DNA of 49,500 nucleotides from Candidatus Barnesiella excrementavium (GTDB taxonomy: Bacteria; Bacteroidota; Bacteroidia; Bacteroidales; Barnesiellaceae): contig DXDM01000046.1 in the NCBI GenBank assembly GCA_019115485.1, positions 1 to 49,500 on the forward strand, given 5' to 3'. The notes beneath the pieces are model-generated. The model did not search any database. It worked only from the letters and a program-made list of their open reading frames with translations, and was not told the DNA's origin. Both the position numbers and the translations under genes were made by a program. Positions 1 to 8,476 of this stretch are shown here, piece by piece (the first letter of the stretch is position 1; each line of letters opens with the position of its first letter).

Positions 1-1
1 T

Positions 2-94
2 GACAAAACCCACTTGCGTGACCTGTTCGACAAGACTAATTTCAATGATGTCAAAGATCTAAATGATCCCCTGATTCCGGGGCTTTTTGATTAA
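2..94 (+). CDS. 3' end of an unrecognised protein gene
   Basis: An open frame runs in from the left edge and stops with TAA at 92-94, giving about 30 residues that end in PLIPGLFD. I do not recognise the family from this tail. The last codons contain a small GC stem (CCCC at 68-71 with GGGG at 79-82) followed by CTTTTT, so a weak terminator may overlap the gene end. A second short hairpin (GTCCC 106-110 / GGGAC 119-123) follows. The frame is supported only by being open and by acceptable codon use. Confidence 0.5.
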   Translation, partial: DKTHLRDLFDKTNFNDVKDLNDPLIPGLFD

Positions 95-255
95 TTGTTT
101 AACTCGTCCCATTTTAACGGGACACTAATGAGTTCCCTTTGTTTATAAAGTCATGTACAATAGTTTTTTGTTTAATTTTTAAAATATATTTATTCCAATC
201 CATTTTTTTTATTCCATTTCATGGTTTAATCAAAATATGAGTTTTTCTAATGAAC
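95..255. other. AT-rich intergenic stretch, no gene seen
   Basis: Apart from the small hairpin at 106-123, this stretch is strongly AT-rich and carries no open frame of note and no tRNA-like fold. The next gene-free stretch (339-511) is also without a gene; it holds only a fragment at about 404-437 resembling the left part of the neighbouring repeat. Confidence 0.6.
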
Positions 256-338
256 CAAAGATAGCGAAAGGAGAGAGCAAAACCAACAAGTTTACTTGTG
301 TTTTTTGCCGAGCCGCATCCTATCTTCTTGAAAGATAC
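256..338. repeat. Palindromic intergenic repeat, copy A
   Basis: The unit starts with CAAAGATAG and ends near CTATCTT. Arms AAGATAG (258-264) and CTATCTT (320-326) pair at the base. Inner arms at 277-290 and 295-308 pair imperfectly around a TTTA loop, and the right arm contains GCCGAGCCGCATC. Read on the minus strand, the left end is TATCTTTG, a perfect Bacteroides -7 box, with a TTG 20 bases upstream (284-286). Copies with the same layout lie at 4338-4419 and 18278-18350. A degenerate fragment of the left part occurs at about 404-437. Confidence 0.7.
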
Positions 339-511
339 AAATTTGAAAGCGAATCACAACACTTGCGGATGACGATTGTGAGGTCCACGCGCTGCATTTA
401 ATAAGTCAAAGAGGGTGAAAGGAGAGTACCCAACAAACTGCCGTTACGATTTGAGGGTCGATGTCGGAGCGGTAGCGGGTTTTCATGGTGAGCCGGTGGG
501 CGTTTGGGGGA

Positions 512-721
512 TTAAACGATGCCGCCGCCGAGCAGGAGTCGCAAGATGCCTACGATGATCGAGACGATGCAGAGGGTCTTGCCGTTGTCCGACTTGATGA
601 GGACGCAGATAATCAGAAAGATAATCGATAGGGGTATGGCTACCCAGTTGAGTATTCCCAACAGGGGAATGAAGGCTACCAGGGTGACGAGTAGTGCGAT
701 GATACCTAAGAGTGTTCCCAT
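512..721 (-). CDS. Small hydrophobic membrane protein, 69 aa
   Basis: The protein starts MGTLLGIIALL and is almost entirely two or three hydrophobic stretches (about residues 2-40 and 49-68), with one short polar linker containing KSDNGK. An upstream in-frame ATG (763) would add 14 polar residues; I prefer 721 because the hydrophobic segment begins there. It lies 60 bases downstream of nspC on the same strand and is probably the last gene of that unit. It resembles small conserved membrane proteins common in Bacteroidales, with no known function that I can assign. Confidence 0.6.
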   Translation of the reverse strand: MGTLLGIIALLVTLVAFIPLLGILNWVAIPLSIIFLIICVLIKSDNGKTLCIVSIIVGILRLLLGGGIV

Positions 722-781
722 TGTGTCGCTTGATTTTGCGTGTATAACAAATGTGTGCCGCAAGGGGTTGACCCGCAGGGG

Positions 782-1933
782 TCAATCCATGCGGGTCTTG
801 TAGTCGTTGTAGTCGAACTCGCGCCACATCTCGACCGTGCCGTTGCTTCTGAGGCAGGCGATGGAGGGGTGGGGTATGCCGTTGAACATGGTGGTCTTGA
901 CGGTGGTGTAGTGAATCATGTCTTCGAAGATGATGCGTTCGCCTACGGTGAGTTCGTGGTCGAAGTACCAATCGCCCATGTAGTCGCCGCTCAGGCACGA
1001 GTTACCGCCCATGCGGTAGGCGTGAAGCCCGGGGGCGGGGGTGGTGACGGCACCGCGAATGGCCGGTTGATAGGGCATTTCGAGGCAGTCGGGCATGTGG
1101 CAGGCAAAGGAGACGTCGAGTATGGCGGTGCGTATCTGGTGGTTCTCGACGATGTCGACTACGGTCGAGATCAGCGGGCCCGTTTGCCAGCCGAATGCGC
1201 TGCCGGGTTCGAGAATGAGTTCGAGGTTGGGGTGACGCCGTTTGAAGTTCCGGAGGAGACGGATCAGGTGTTCGGTGTCATACCCCTGGCGGGTCATGAG
1301 GTGGCCGCCGCCCATGTTGAGCCATTTGACTTGCGGGAGCAGGTGGCCGAATCGCTCCTCGACCCGCGCGAGTGTCTTTTCGAGGTCGTAGGAGGTCGAC
1401 TCGCACAGTGTGTGGAAGTGCAGCCCTTCGATGCCTTGCGGCAGCGTGACCAACTTGTCGGCGGTGATGCCCAGCCGCGAACCGGGGGCACAAGGGTTGT
1501 AGAGGTCGGTCTCTACCTCGGAGTATTCGGGGTTGATGCGCAGGCCGCACGATACGCGGTTGCCGTCGGCTATGACCTGGGGGTAGAAGCGCTCGAACTG
1601 GCTGATCGAGTTGAAGGTGATGTGGCTGCTGTACCGCAATATGGCGGGAAAGTCGCGCTCGGTATAGGCGGGCGAATAGGTGTGGGCGGGGCTGCCCATT
1701 TCTTCAAAGGCCAACCGGGCCTCGTGTATGGAGCTGGCGGTGGAGCAGGGTATGTATTCCCGAATGATGGGGAATGATTTCCACAAGGCATAGGCCTTGA
1801 AGGCGAGTATGATGTTTACCCCGGCAGCCTCCTTGACCGAGCGAATGAGTTGCAGGTTGCGGCGCAGGCGCTCCTCTTCGAGGAGGTAGCAGGGCGAGGG
1901 GATTTGCATGAGAATCTTGTCGTCGTTGTGCAT
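782..1933 (-). CDS. nspC: Carboxynorspermidine decarboxylase
   Basis: A PLP-dependent decarboxylase of the alanine-racemase-like fold (fold type III) that converts carboxynorspermidine or carboxyspermidine to norspermidine or spermidine, the last step of the alternative polyamine route. The N-terminal barrel holds the PLP lysine in AFKAYALW (K46). Later landmarks are LHFHTLCES, the glycine-rich NMGGGHL and EPGSAFG phosphate-binding segments, and the C-terminal CLSGDYMGDW that supplies the cross-subunit cysteine. Length (383 aa) is normal for NspC. The start at 1933 (MHNDDKIL) fits family N-termini. It follows uvrD by 24 bases, so the two are likely cotranscribed. The partner carboxynorspermidine dehydrogenase is not in the window. 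Confidence 0.92.
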   Translation of the reverse strand: MHNDDKILMQIPSPCYLLEEERLRRNLQLIRSVKEAAGVNIILAFKAYALWKSFPIIREYIPCSTASSIHEARLAFEEMGSPAHTYSPAYTERDFPAILRYSSHITFNSISQFERFYPQVIADGNRVSCGLRINPEYSEVETDLYNPCAPGSRLGITADKLVTLPQGIEGLHFHTLCESTSYDLEKTLARVEERFGHLLPQVKWLNMGGGHLMTRQGYDTEHLIRLLRNFKRRHPNLELILEPGSAFGWQTGPLISTVVDIVENHQIRTAILDVSFACHMPDCLEMPYQPAIRGAVTTPAPGLHAYRMGGNSCLSGDYMGDWYFDHELTVGERIIFEDMIHYTTVKTTMFNGIPHPSIACLRSNGTVEMWREFDYNDYKTRMD

Positions 1934-1957
1934 GGTGATATGGTGATGGGTTTATGA

Positions 1958-4312
1958 TTATTCGATCAGGGTGAACTTGGCGAATTTGAGCAGGAGTTGT
2001 TTTCGGCCTACGTTGTCAAATTCGACGGTTATTTTGCTGTTGTCGCCCGTGCCCTCGATGGCCGACACAGTGCCGTTGCCGAAGCGGGCGTGACAGATGC
2101 GGCTGCCCACCATGATGGCTCCGGCGGCGGTTGTGGCCGAGGTTTGCGGCATGGAGGGGGTGTCGCCAGCGGGACGGCTCTCGATGCGGGTGAGCCGCTT
2201 GGCCGGAGCCGGGGCGGTGAAGGGGCGAGGCGCCGGGGTGCGGTTGTCGTCGCTGTCGTCATGGCGGAAGGGCTTGCGACCCCATTCGCCGGCGAAAGAA
2301 TTGCGCCACGGCCTCTCCTCGCGGGGCTGCTCCTGCCGGGCTTGGGCGGGCATGTCGACATATCTCGGGTCGAGCTCTTTGAGGAAACGGCTGGGAGGCG
2401 ACGATACCGTCTGGCCGTTACGGTAGCGGGTGAGGGCATAGGTGAGGGTACAGTTCTCTTCGGCGCGGGTGATGGCCACGTAGAGCAGCCGGCGCTCCTC
2501 CTCGATTTCGCGCTCGCTCTCCTGACTCATCGACGAGGGGAAGAGGTTCTCCTCCACGCCTACGATAAATACCTGTTTGAATTCCAGCCCCTTCGAAGCG
2601 TGTACGGTCATTAGCGTCACCTTGTCCTGCTCGGCCTCGTCGCCGTTGTCCTGGTCGGTCGCCAGCGAAATCTCGGCCAGAAAGTCAGCGAGCGAGGTGC
2701 TCTCTTCGCCCGACTCCTGGCGCAGTGTGCAGAACTCCTGCACACCGTTCAGCAGCTCCTCAATATTCTCCTGCCGACTGATATTCTCGGGGGTACGCTC
2801 GGCAGTAATGTCGCGCATGATGCCCGACTGGCGCACGATGGTCTCGGCCAGTTCAGCCGTGGTCTGACGGGTGGCTGCGAGGCGGAAGCTCTCGATAAGC
2901 TCCTTGAACCCCTGCAACTTGTTGAGCGTGCCGCTGTTCACCTCGACACCGTTCCCCTTGGGGTCGTCGAGCACGTTCCAGATGCTGAGTCCGCTCTCGT
3001 GAGCCCGGTCGATGAGTTTGGCGAGGGTGGTGTTGCCGATGCCCCGGGTGGGGTAGTTGATGACCCGTTTGAGCGCCTCCTCGTCGTTGGGGTTGATGGT
3101 GAGGCGGAAGTAGGCAATGGCATCTTTAATCTCCTTGCGCTGGTAGAACGAGGTGCCTCCGTAGATGCGGTAGGGAATGTTGCGTTTGCGCAGCGCCTCT
3201 TCCAACGTACGCGACTGGGCGTTGGTGCGGTAGAGTATGGCAAAGTCGTTGTAGCGGCAGTGGGTAGTGAGGCGCAGCTCGGCAATACGGTTCGAGACGA
3301 TAAAGCCCTCCTCGAAATCGGAGTAGGCACTGATTACCTTCACTTTGTTGCCCTGCTCCTTCTGCGAGAATATCTGCTTGGGTATCTGCTCCTTATTCTT
3401 GGCAATCAGGCTGTTGGCCGTGTTGACGATATTCTGGGTAGAGCGGTAGTTGCGTTCGAGCTTGAAGATTTTCAATCCCGGGTACTCTTTGCTCAACCCC
3501 AGAATGTTGTGGATATTGGCTCCCCGGAAGGAGTAGATGCTTTGGGCATCGTCGCCCACCACGCAGATGCGGTTGTGCTCCTTGCCCAACTGGCTCACGA
3601 TGAGGTGCTGGGCAAAGTTGGTATCCTGGTACTCGTCGACCAAGATGTAGGCAAAGAGGTCGCGGTAGTGCTGCAACACGTCGGGGTGGTCGCGGAACAG
3701 GATATTGGTGTTGAGCAGCAGGTCGTCAAAGTCCATGGCCCCCGACACGAAACAGCGGTGGCGGTAGATGCGGTAAATCTCGCAGATGAGCGGGCGCTTC
3801 GAGCGGGTATCCATCTCGATCAGCTCCCGGTTTTTGGCATATACGTGTGGCTCGATGAGGGCATTCTTGGCATTCGAGATAATCGACTGCACGGTCGAAG
3901 GTTTGTACACCTTGTCGTCGAGCTGCATCTCCTTGATGATGCTCTTGATGAGCGAGAGGGAGTCGGAGGCATCGTATATGGTGAAGTCGTGGCGATAGCC
4001 CAGCCGGTCGGCATTGGCCCGCAAGATGCGCGAGAAAATCGAGTGGAACGTGCCTGCCCACAACCGCGAAGCCGTCTCGATACCCACCACCTCGGCGATA
4101 CGGCTTTTCATCTCGTTGGCCGCCTTGTTGGTAAAGGTCAGCGCCAGCAGCCGGTAGGGGGGATACCCCATTTGCAAGAGGTGAGCAATCTTGTAGGTAA
4201 GCACCCGAGTCTTTCCCGACCCGGCACCGGCAATCACCAGTTCGGGTCCCTCGGTATAGAGTACGGCATCGCGTTGCTGCTCGTTCAGGTCGTTCAAAAA
4301 ATCTTCTTCCAC
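1958..4312 (-). CDS. uvrD: UvrD/PcrA-type DNA helicase (SF1A)
   Basis: A 3'-5' superfamily-1 helicase of 784 residues used in repair and in clearing proteins from DNA. All family motifs are visible in order: Q motif LNEQQRDAV, Walker A GAGSGKT (about 29-35), motif Ia LTFTNKAA, Walker B DEYQDTN, motif III QSIYSFRGA, motif IV LERNYRST, motif V VHASKGLEF and motif VI LLYVAITRAEE. A low-complexity Pro/Arg/Ala linker follows. The last 50 residues form a small Tudor-like end (GSRICHARFGNGTV to the C-terminus), as in PcrA/UvrD proteins that touch RNA polymerase. The gene heads a unit with nspC. Its promoter appears to lie inside repeat copy B (-7 TATCTTTG at 4338-4345, minus). UvrD and PcrA names are used interchangeably in this phylum. 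Confidence 0.95.
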   Translation of the reverse strand: MEEDFLNDLNEQQRDAVLYTEGPELVIAGAGSGKTRVLTYKIAHLLQMGYPPYRLLALTFTNKAANEMKSRIAEVVGIETASRLWAGTFHSIFSRILRANADRLGYRHDFTIYDASDSLSLIKSIIKEMQLDDKVYKPSTVQSIISNAKNALIEPHVYAKNRELIEMDTRSKRPLICEIYRIYRHRCFVSGAMDFDDLLLNTNILFRDHPDVLQHYRDLFAYILVDEYQDTNFAQHLIVSQLGKEHNRICVVGDDAQSIYSFRGANIHNILGLSKEYPGLKIFKLERNYRSTQNIVNTANSLIAKNKEQIPKQIFSQKEQGNKVKVISAYSDFEEGFIVSNRIAELRLTTHCRYNDFAILYRTNAQSRTLEEALRKRNIPYRIYGGTSFYQRKEIKDAIAYFRLTINPNDEEALKRVINYPTRGIGNTTLAKLIDRAHESGLSIWNVLDDPKGNGVEVNSGTLNKLQGFKELIESFRLAATRQTTAELAETIVRQSGIMRDITAERTPENISRQENIEELLNGVQEFCTLRQESGEESTSLADFLAEISLATDQDNGDEAEQDKVTLMTVHASKGLEFKQVFIVGVEENLFPSSMSQESEREIEEERRLLYVAITRAEENCTLTYALTRYRNGQTVSSPPSRFLKELDPRYVDMPAQARQEQPREERPWRNSFAGEWGRKPFRHDDSDDNRTPAPRPFTAPAPAKRLTRIESRPAGDTPSMPQTSATTAAGAIMVGSRICHARFGNGTVSAIEGTGDNSKITVEFDNVGRKQLLLKFAKFTLIE

Positions 4313-4337
4313 GTTTTCTTTCTCTGGTTACATCATG

Positions 4338-4345
4338 CAAAGATA
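4338..4345 (-). promoter_or_regulatory. Candidate uvrD promoter inside repeat copy B
   Basis: The minus strand reads TATCTTTG, a perfect match to the Bacteroides -7 consensus, ending 26 bases before the uvrD start codon. The -33 site 20 bases upstream is weak (TTTT at 4366-4369). A second -7 TATCTTTG lies at 4423-4430 with CTTG at 4451-4454, again with a 20-base spacer. Confidence 0.5.
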
Positions 4346-4455
4346 ATGAAAGGCGAGGGGAGAATAAAATATCGAAACTTGTTTCGGATATTTTTTTATC
4401 CCGAGCCGCATCTTATCTTATTCAAAGATAATGAAAGGTGAGAGCAAAGACAAGG
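4338..4455. repeat. Palindromic intergenic repeat, copy B, with a partial tandem copy
   Basis: The first unit runs 4338-4419. Arms AAGATAA (4340-4346) and TTATCTT (4413-4419) close a long imperfect hairpin whose tip is CTTG (4379-4382 region), and the right arm contains CCCGAGCCGCATC as in copy A. A second left half follows directly at 4421-4455, repeating CAAAGATAATGAAAGG and ending GCAAAGACAAGG. Both left halves carry outward-facing TATCTTTG boxes on the minus strand. Confidence 0.7.
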
Positions 4456-4492
4456 AGGAAGCACATTTCCTGCATTGGATATGCGTAACCAA

Positions 4493-4542
4493 ACCGCCTC
4501 CTCTCTTCTGTAAGGAGACGAAAAGGATAGAGCAGAGGCGGT
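4493..4542. other. Strong hairpin of unknown role
   Basis: ACCGCCTC (4493-4500) pairs perfectly with GAGGCGGT (4535-4542). The 34-base interior contains further complementary CTCT/AGAG and CTCC/GGAG segments. It lies between the uvrD upstream repeat and the ftsH terminator. No T-tract follows on either strand, so it is not an obvious terminator. It could be part of a small RNA or the remains of a mobile repeat. Confidence 0.35.
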
Positions 4543-4567
4543 AGATGGGAATGGAGTTTTGAAACCG

Positions 4568-4611
4568 AAAAGGCGAGACCAAGCGGATTTTAGTGCCGTT
4601 ACAGTCTCGCC
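4568..4611 (-). terminator. ftsH terminator
   Basis: GGCGAGAC (4572-4579) pairs perfectly with GTCTCGCC (4604-4611). On the minus strand the stem is followed by TTTTCGGTTTC. It sits 27 bases beyond the ftsH stop codon. Confidence 0.75.
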
Positions 4612-4637
4612 CGATTGAATATGAAACCTTGTGGTTG

Positions 4638-6497
4638 TTATGAGTCCATGGTGCATTCTTGCACGATTTTCATAAATTCGTCTCCCGTAATCGTTTCCCG
4701 GTCGGTCAGATAGGCTGCTGCACGGTGCATGATTTCGGTGTGGCCGGCAATCATCTCCTTGGCTTTTTCATGAGCCGTGGTGATGAGTTGCAGTATTTCC
4801 TGATCGATATCGGCAGCGGTAGTGGGTGAGCAGATAAGAGAGTTGTCCCCACCCAGATAGGCGTTGTTGGTTGTTTCGAGTTCCATCATGTTGTAACGGT
4901 CGCTCATACCGTAGCGGGTGACCATGGCGCGGGCCAGTTTCGTTGCCTGTTCGATGTCGTTGGAGGCTCCGGTAGTGACGACGCCGAGCATTACCTCTTC
5001 GGCCGAACGACCGCCCGTGAGCGTGACGATGCGATTGAACAGTTCTTCTCGACTCAGAAGCGACTGCTCCCCGCGCTCGACCTGCATGGTGTAGCCCAAG
5101 GCTCCCGAGGTGCGTGGAATGATGGTAATCTTGTGTATCGGGGCCGAATGTGTTTGCAGGGTGGCCACCAAGGCATGGCCTATTTCGTGATAAGCCACGA
5201 TCTTCTTTTCGTCGTCCGACAGAATCTTGTTCTTCTTTTGAGCTCCGGCGATGACCGTCTCGACGCTTTCTTCCAAATCGGCCGTTGTGATTTGTTTACG
5301 TCCCATGCGTACCGCCCGCAGGGCTGCCTCGTTGACGATGTTGGCCAGTTCGGCACCCGACGACCCAGCCGTAGCTCGGGCTACGATGTCGAGGTCGATA
5401 TCACTGTGACGCACCTTTTTCAAATGAACTTCGAGAATGGCTTTACGCCCTTCCAGGTCGGGGAGTTCCATCTGCACGCGACGGTCGAACCGGCCCGGGC
5501 GCAGCAGCGCTTTGTCCAGACTTTCGGGTCGGTTGGTAGCTGCCAGTATCACCACACCCTTGCGGCCGTCGAATCCGTCCATCTCGGTGAGCAACTGATT
5601 GAGGGTCTGTTCCCGCTCGTCGTTGCCGCCCAATCCGTTATCGCGACGTTTCCCTATGGCGTCGATTTCATCAATAAAGATAATGCAGGGAGCCTTCTCG
5701 CCGGCTTGTTTGAAAAGGTCGCGCACCTTGGCGGCACCCATACCGACGAACATCTGTACAAACTCCGAGCCCGATATGGCGAAGAACGGTACTTTGGCTT
5801 CGCCGGCTACGGCTCGTGCAATCAACGTTTTGCCCGTCCCCGGAGGTCCCACCAGTAAAGCCCCTTTGGGGAGGGTGGCTCCTATCTCGGCATATTTGCC
5901 GGGGTTGTGCAGAAAGTCGACAATCTCGGCCAACATCTCTTTGGCCTCCTCCTGTCCAGCCACGTCGGCGAAAGTGGTCTTGATGTCCGACTCGGCATAG
6001 ATTTTAGCCCCACTACTGCCAAACGACATGAAGTTGCCGCCCGATTTCAGGCGAGTTTGGAGGGTTTTGCCCGCTTGTCGCCAGATGAGGTAGAAGATTA
6101 GTCCGGGTAAAATCCACAGCAGCAGGAAGTCGAGAATGGGAGAATTTTCTTTGGGGACAATTTGGTTGAATTCGATTTTCCCGGAGGGATTGGGACTGCT
6201 GGCGTGCAGCAATCGGTCTACCAGTTGCGGGTCGTTGGCTTCGCCGGTCTGGTAGGTTATGGTTTTGTTGCCCTCTTCGGTCGTGAAGTAGATTTGATTA
6301 CTTTTGATAGCTACCTCTTTGACTTCACCACTGTCTACCTTTTCGATAAAGGTTCCATAGTCGGTTGTGACAATTTGGTTGCCCGATAGTTTGGGTAGAA
6401 TGAGCCCGTTAAGTAAGAGGAGAATCAGTAGGCTCCACAAGAAACCCATGTAGGGATTGACCCGTTTGGGCGATGCTGGCGTTTGCTCTTTTTCCAT
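4638..6497 (-). CDS. ftsH: FtsH-type ATP-dependent zinc metalloprotease (non-canonical lineage)
   Basis: A membrane-bound AAA+ protease that degrades membrane and short-lived soluble proteins. A transmembrane helix (about 18-35), a periplasmic domain, a second helix (about 121-139) and the AAA module follow in order: Walker A GPPGTGKT (217-224), Walker B FIIDEIDA region (274-280) and [23 protein letters not shown]. The protease domain has HEIGH (437-441), where FtsH usually has HEAGH. I chose MEKEQTPAS (6497) over an ATG 36 bases upstream because it matches family N-termini better. At 619 aa it is shorter than typical Bacteroidales FtsH. Segments such as [17 protein letters not shown] and [23 protein letters not shown] look more like clostridial paralogs, so this may be an acquired second FtsH. 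Confidence 0.9.
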   Translation of the reverse strand: MEKEQTPASPKRVNPYMGFLWSLLILLLLNGLILPKLSGNQIVTTDYGTFIEKVDSGEVKEVAIKSNQIYFTTEEGNKTITYQTGEANDPQLVDRLLHASSPNPSGKIEFNQIVPKENSPILDFLLLWILPGLIFYLIWRQAGKTLQTRLKSGGNFMSFGSSGAKIYAESDIKTTFADVAGQEEAKEMLAEIVDFLHNPGKYAEIGATLPKGALLVGPPGTGKTLIARAVAGEAKVPFFAISGSEFVQMFVGMGAAKVRDLFKQAGEKAPCIIFIDEIDAIGKRRDNGLGGNDEREQTLNQLLTEMDGFDGRKGVVILAATNRPESLDKALLRPGRFDRRVQMELPDLEGRKAILEVHLKKVRHSDIDLDIVARATAGSSGAELANIVNEAALRAVRMGRKQITTADLEESVETVIAGAQKKNKILSDDEKKIVAYHEIGHALVATLQTHSAPIHKITIIPRTSGALGYTMQVERGEQSLLSREELFNRIVTLTGGRSAEEVMLGVVTTGASNDIEQATKLARAMVTRYGMSDRYNMMELETTNNAYLGGDNSLICSPTTAADIDQEILQLITTAHEKAKEMIAGHTEIMHRAAAYLTDRETITGDEFMKIVQECTMDS

Positions 6498-6588
6498 ACG
6501 ATAATCGTCTTTTTTGAGTGCGAAAATCGCCATTTTTGTTCTATTATTCGTCTCCGAAATGTCTGAAAAAATGGGTAATATTTCCTCA

Positions 6589-6612
6589 ATGCAGGTGTTG
6601 GTTTACCTGCAT
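6589..6612. other. Hairpin between sulfatase and ftsH
   Basis: ATGCAGGT (6589-6596) pairs perfectly with ACCTGCAT (6605-6612) around an 8-base loop. It lies just downstream of the sulfatase stop codon, but on the minus strand no T-run follows, so termination is only possible, not shown. Confidence 0.35.
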
Positions 6613-6654
6613 GACCTTGGGCGTATGGAAAAAGAGTTGTGCGACCCTGCCGCC

Positions 6655-8220
6655 TTATTTCGAGCCGTCGGGGTAGGGGCAAGCTTCGCCCGTAGCGGTG
6701 TAGACGGGGCGTTGGGCGTCGGTCGATTTCAAGTAGTCGGTCAACTCCCGAGCCAGAGCCTCGGCTATCTCGGGTTGTTCGCCCGACAGTTCGTGTTGCT
6801 CGCCTACGTCTTTGCGCACGTTGTAGAGCCGCCGTTGTTGTGTCTCCCAGTGGTAGATGAGGTGATAGTCGCCTTTCAAAATCGAGGAGTAGGCCCCGTA
6901 GCCCTCCTCCTTGTTCTGGCTTTCGCCCCACAGGTTGGGGAAATGCCATATGATGGGTCGCTCGTATCGGGTCGAGGAGTTACGCAGCACATCGGCAAAG
7001 CTCACTCCGTCGACCGTCTGTACGGTCGAATATTTCTTCACCCCGGCCATGGAGAGAATCGTGGGGAAGAAATCCTCGATCATCACCCGCTGGTCGCATT
7101 CGCCACCGGCCACTGTTACACCGGGCCAGTAGACCATCATCGGTTCATGCACGCCACCCATGAAGGCCGACCCCTTGCCGCCTCGGGCCGGGTAGTTCTG
7201 GTCGCGGTTGGCATGGCCTTGACGGACGTTGTTCAATCCCTGGCCGCCGTTGTCCGACATGAAAAGGACGATGGTGTTGGCGGCCACTTCGGGCTGGCTT
7301 TCGAGAAAGTCGAGCAGGTCGCCCAGACTTTTGTCCATACCCTCGACCAATGCCGCATAGCGGGCTTCGTTCTCGTTGAGCGGAGCATGGAGCTGGGCAT
7401 CGGGGCGGTTGCGGTAGTAGTCGCTGAATCGGGTATCATCGTCGTATGGCGAATGTACCGCATAGTGCGACATGTAGAGGTAGAAGGGTTTCTTCTCCTC
7501 GATGGGCCGTTTCATCGCCTCGATGGCTTCGAGCGTGAGTGCCTCGGTGAGGAATATGTTTTGTCCGTAATATTTTTCCAGACCCAGGACCTCGAAGGGA
7601 GAGCCTTGGCCGAAATTCCGGGTCCCCAGGTAGCTGCCCGGTGCACCGTTGGCTCCACCGGCAATATTGACGTCGAATCCCATGGTCGAGGGGTCGGCTC
7701 CCGAGGTACCTTTGGCTCCGAAATGAGCCTTGCCGCAGTGTATCGTGTAGTATCCGTTCTGGTGTAGAATCTGAGGCAGCGATGTGATGGGTGTTGAGTT
7801 TTTCAAGTCGGCAGGCTGTGTGGTACCGGCCGGTTGTATGCCGTTGTAGTTCCAGTCGGGCAGTTGGATTACCTCGCTGGTGGCATCGGTCTTCTGGTCG
7901 TAGTTCAAGGTCCAGTTGGTCACCCGGTGGCGAGCTGCATTCATGCCCGACATCAGGCTGCATCGGGTAGGCGAGGAGATGGCACAGGCATACGCCTCGG
8001 TAAACTTTACCCCCATGCGGGCCAGTCGCTCCATGTTGGGTGTGCGGTATCGGTCGTTCAGCGGGGTCGATTCGGAATAGAAGGGGACCGAGGTATCTTG
8101 CCAACCCATGTCGTCGACCAGGAACAGGATAATATTGGGTTGCTGTTGTGCTTGCAAGAGAGAGACTCCTGAGAGCGAGGCAAGCAACAGGGTGCTTTTC
8201 AGGGATAAATTCTTTTTCAT
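6655..8220 (-). CDS. Ser-type sulfatase, exported
   Basis: An alkaline-phosphatase-fold sulfatase (S1 class) that removes sulfate esters, probably from host or dietary glycans. A signal peptide ends near residue 24 (LLQA before QQQPN). The metal site begins with FLVDDMGW. The active-site signature is S-S-P-T-R at 82-86, so the residue converted to formylglycine is Ser82 and needs an anaerobic maturase; one is encoded at 17004-18242. Further conserved parts are HCGKAHFG (about 157-164) and SDNGG. No cysteine is available at the modified position; the Cys in PTRC lies after the arginine. Length is 521 aa. The gene appears monocistronic; a weak -7-like TATCATTG lies at 8269-8276 (minus). Substrate unknown. 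Confidence 0.92.
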   Translation of the reverse strand: MKKNLSLKSTLLLASLSGVSLLQAQQQPNIILFLVDDMGWQDTSVPFYSESTPLNDRYRTPNMERLARMGVKFTEAYACAISSPTRCSLMSGMNAARHRVTNWTLNYDQKTDATSEVIQLPDWNYNGIQPAGTTQPADLKNSTPITSLPQILHQNGYYTIHCGKAHFGAKGTSGADPSTMGFDVNIAGGANGAPGSYLGTRNFGQGSPFEVLGLEKYYGQNIFLTEALTLEAIEAMKRPIEEKKPFYLYMSHYAVHSPYDDDTRFSDYYRNRPDAQLHAPLNENEARYAALVEGMDKSLGDLLDFLESQPEVAANTIVLFMSDNGGQGLNNVRQGHANRDQNYPARGGKGSAFMGGVHEPMMVYWPGVTVAGGECDQRVMIEDFFPTILSMAGVKKYSTVQTVDGVSFADVLRNSSTRYERPIIWHFPNLWGESQNKEEGYGAYSSILKGDYHLIYHWETQQRRLYNVRKDVGEQHELSGEQPEIAEALARELTDYLKSTDAQRPVYTATGEACPYPDGSK

Positions 8221-8385
8221 CGTGCGTTTCGGGTAAAAAGCTTTCGGTGTTGTTCCGAAAATCGGTTACAATGATAGTGAATTTTTTCGGTTTGTCGGGA
8301 CGATATTCATGAATAAAACTTGTTAAACTGCTTTTACGGGTTCTACTTTGTACACCTTTTTTGGGGAAGAACCTTGGGTAAAGAA

Positions 8386-8425
8386 GAAGGGGGTGAGACT
8401 CTCTCTCTGATCTTCCCCCCCCTTC
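8386..8425 (-). terminator. Terminator after the exporter pair
   Basis: GAAGGGGG (8386-8393) pairs with CCCCCTTC (8418-8425), with purine/pyrimidine-rich GAGACTCTCTCTCT in between. On the minus strand TTCTTCTTT follows the stem. It lies 51 bases past the stop codon at 8477. Confidence 0.55.
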
Positions 8426-8476
8426 GTTTATTGTTGGTACGATAACTTTTCAAAGGGAAAAGTCGGCGGTGTTAAT

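Noticed and set aside
4396..4656. An 86-codon frame overlapping the ftsH end
   Set aside because: It runs through the ftsH terminator hairpin and shows no protein-like features.
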